Assembly (NCBI GenBank): GCA_938029515.1
Contig: CALJAQ010000026.1
Location: 1-6,174 of the forward strand
Length of the DNA stretch: 6,174 nt
DNA from: an uncultured Nitrososphaerales archaeon
GTDB taxonomy: Archaea; Thermoproteota; Nitrososphaeria; Nitrososphaerales; JAAOZN01
Direction: 5' to 3'
The notes under the pieces are model-generated. The model saw only the letters and a program-made list of their open reading frames with translations, was not told the origin of the DNA and made no database searches. The translations under genes were made by a program, and so were the position numbers. How positions within the stretch are numbered: position 1 is the first letter of the stretch; each line of letters opens with the position of its first letter. This document shows, piece by piece, positions 4,326 to 6,174 of this stretch.

Positions 4326-6174
4326 ACCTTTCATCGGCGTAGCATGCTACCGCCACCTGCCCCAGTGATATACCTCCGTCTCCACATGGTACGAGCATAT
4401 TCGTATAAAGTATGCGCCGCACACCTTTAACTAGCTTTCTGATTATGCTCGTCACATGCTGATTGTATGCTACGCCTCCTGAAAGCGCTACGCTCTTCAC
4501 CTCGAGCTCCTTCGCTGCATTTATGGCTAACTCTGCTAGACCTTTAGCTACATACTCTTCTGCTGAGTATGCTAGGTCTTTGACCCTATATTTTCTTAGA
4601 CCATCTAGTATCTGCTCCACCATTATAGAAGTCTCTAAGACGCTGCCTCTTATCACAGGCTCTAGCTTTAATACGTCTTCACCGTTTTGGGCCGCTGCTT
4701 CGAGCTTCATTGCAGGTTCACCTTCATATGTACGCTCGTAGCATAATCCTAGTATTGCTGAGACTGCGTCTAGCACCCTACCGCAGCTTGAGGTTAGAGG
4801 TGCACGCTTCTGCTCGATGACCTTCAACACAACTTCAACCTCTCTTTCACCGTATGGCAGTCTATCTGCTACTGATCTCAGCCACTCTTCGTGGCGGTTT
4901 GAATGTGAGAGTATGGCTGCTGCTACTCTAATAGGGTGCTTTGTGGCGAGGTCTCCTCCTGGGAGTTGGTGTAGTTGGAGGTGGGCTAGGCGCCTGTATT
5001 GGTTGTATGTGCAGTAGAGCACTTCACCCCCCCAGATAGTTCCGTCTACTCCGTAGCCTGCTCCATCTACAGAGATTCCAACCGCTTCCTCTAAGCCGTG
5101 TTCAGCCATAACTGAGGCTATGTGTGCGTGGTGATGCTGCACCTTTATGAGCTGAAGATTATGCTCCTCAGCGAACTCTTCGGCCAGCTTTGTGGTTAAG
5201 TAGGATGGGTGTAGGTCGCAGGCAACTTTACTTACCCTCGCCCTTACGAGCCTTGTTAGATGGTTGACAGCCTCTTTTAGAAATAGGTATGTGTTGTGGT
5301 GCTCTATGTCCCCTATGTGTTGGGTTAAATACGCTCTATGTGCGACGTTTACGCATGAAGCTACGTTGAGTTCTCCACCTAAGCCGAGGATAGATTCTTT
5401 TGGTTGGAACCTTAGTTCTACTGGTTCTGGTGCGTAGCCTCTGGATCTTCTGATTAGAGAAGCTTCTCCATCTAAGACTTTAACTACTGAGTCGTCACAT
5501 CTATGTGCGATCCTTCTGTTGTGTAGTAGGAAGTAGTCTACTTCGCCGCTCAGCCTCCTAACAGCCTCATCGTTGTCTACGATTATGGGTTCACCTGAGG
5601 GGTTCGCGCTCGTCATTATGAGGGCAGGCTCCTTTGTTGAGTTGAGGAGGAGTGAGTGTAGGGCTGTGTAGGGTAGCATGGTGCCGATGTTGTGTAAGCC
5701 AGGCGCGATCTCTTCAGATAAGTAGTATTCGCTACTTTTCTTCAGCAGCACGATGGGTTTTATGTGTGAAGTAAGCAGCTCCTCCTCTTTCTTCGACACC
5801 TCTGAGAATGTCTTTACCACATCTACGCTCTTAGCCATTATAGCGAAGGGCTTCTGCGCCCTATGCTTACTCCTCCTCAGCCTTAAGATTGGCTGTGTGA
5901 TTGTGGTTGCTGCCGCGAGGTGGAAGCCTCCATTCCCTTTGACGGCGACTATCAATCCTTCGTCTATCAGCTTAGCAGCCTCCTCTATCGGATCGCTGCA
6001 GTCAACAGCCTCACCTCTTCTATCGGTGAGAAAAACCTTAGGTCCGCAGACGCTGCAGGCTATGGTTTGGGCGTGGAAGCGCCTGTTCAGCGGATCTTTG
6101 TACTCTCTCCTGCATTCTTCACACATCTGGAATTCCGCCATAGTTGTGTTCGCTCTATCGTAGGGCATTTTCTC
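4324..6174 (-). CDS. hypF: HypF, carbamoyltransferase (N-terminus outside the window)
   Basis: HypF converts carbamoyl phosphate to carbamoyl-adenylate and transfers the carbamoyl group to the C-terminal cysteine of HypE. About 616 residues are visible. Numbering from the methionine at 6168 as 1, they cover: the end of the zinc-finger region, with MCEEC (15-19) and CSVC (38-41); the YrdC-like domain, with KGNGGFHLAA (78-87), KHRAQKPFAIM (101-111), TSANPSGEP (186-194) and RRSRGYAP (240-247); and the Kae1/TobZ-like domain, with QHHHAH (344-349), DGAGYGVDGTIWGGE (368-382), SGGVAYNQ (563-570) and PCGDGGISLGQ (594-604). The methionine at 6168 is not the start: the frame stays open to the edge, and MPYDRANTTM matches the middle of the zinc-finger region in full-length HypFs. 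Roughly 150 residues, including the acylphosphatase domain, should lie beyond the edge. The stop is tightly followed by hypC. Confidence 0.97.
   Translation of the reverse strand, partial: EKMPYDRANTTMAEFQMCEECRREYKDPLNRRFHAQTIACSVCGPKVFLTDRRGEAVDCSDPIEEAAKLIDEGLIVAVKGNGGFHLAAATTITQPILRLRRSKHRAQKPFAIMAKSVDVVKTFSEVSKKEEELLTSHIKPIVLLKKSSEYYLSEEIAPGLHNIGTMLPYTALHSLLLNSTKEPALIMTSANPSGEPIIVDNDEAVRRLSGEVDYFLLHNRRIAHRCDDSVVKVLDGEASLIRRSRGYAPEPVELRFQPKESILGLGGELNVASCVNVAHRAYLTQHIGDIEHHNTYLFLKEAVNHLTRLVRARVSKVACDLHPSYLTTKLAEEFAEEHNLQLIKVQHHHAHIASVMAEHGLEEAVGISVDGAGYGVDGTIWGGEVLYCTYNQYRRLAHLQLHQLPGGDLATKHPIRVAAAILSHSNRHEEWLRSVADRLPYGEREVEVVLKVIEQKRAPLTSSCGRVLDAVSAILGLCYERTYEGEPAMKLEAAAQNGEDVLKLEPVIRGSVLETSIMVEQILDGLRKYRVKDLAYSAEEYVAKGLAELAINAAKELEVKSVALSGGVAYNQHVTSIIRKLVKGVRRILYTNMLVPCGDGGISLGQVAVACYADER

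Noticed and set aside
5753..6163. A 136-codon plus-strand frame with hydrophobic segments
   Set aside because: It is fully antisense to the zinc-finger and YrdC region of hypF, whose motifs are intact. The protein is serine- and leucine-rich low-complexity sequence typical of a shadow frame.
6166..6168. ATG at 6168-6166 as the true start of HypF
   Set aside because: The frame continues open to the edge, and the sequence there matches the middle of the HypF zinc-finger region, so the gene is cut by the window and not naturally short.
1..6174. An undescribed defence, toxin or mobile system
   Set aside because: Nearly every base is accounted for by seven recognisable hydrogenase maturation genes with intact catalytic motifs. 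There is no transposase, integrase, CRISPR repeat or unassigned long frame.

Overview
This 6.2 kb window is an accessory-protein locus for [NiFe]-hydrogenase maturation, almost certainly from an archaeon. The archaeal signs are AT-rich TATA-type promoter sequence at the left end, GGTGA/GGAGG-type Shine-Dalgarno sites, many GTG and TTG starts, and a HypB without the bacterial metal-binding N-terminus. A thermophile of the TACK group would fit, but the sequence alone does not fix the lineage. I see no mobile element, CRISPR array, tRNA or rRNA.

Layout. Positions 1-195 are an AT-rich, probably divergent promoter region, with what may be the first 12 codons of a leftward gene at the very edge (37 to 1). 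A rightward arm follows: a hydrogenase maturation endopeptidase (196-669), hypB (753-1430), hypA (1442-1816) and hypE (best start 1936, to 2988). A leftward arm enters from the right edge: hypF (6174 to 4324, N-terminus outside the window), hypC (best start 4314, to 4078) and hypD (4081 to 2975). The arms meet tail to tail, and hypE and hypD overlap by 14 bp.

How the genes work together. HypF transfers carbamoyl from carbamoyl phosphate to the C-terminal cysteine of HypE. HypE dehydrates it to a thiocyanate. The HypC-HypD complex takes the cyanide and builds the Fe(CN)2CO unit. HypA and HypB then deliver nickel, and the endopeptidase trims the large subunit to lock in the metal centre. All six Hyp proteins plus a protease are encoded here, with the key residues visible in each. 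No structural hydrogenase subunit lies in the window. The protease resembles those serving group 3 cytoplasmic enzymes (F420-reducing or Mvh-like), so the client is probably of that kind and encoded nearby or elsewhere.

The pathway itself is well known. I do not see an undescribed system here. The points worth a second look are the convergent overlap through the catalytic tail of HypE, an extra segment in the middle of HypE, the dominance of non-ATG starts (which changes the correct N-termini of HypC and HypE), and the divergent promoter region.
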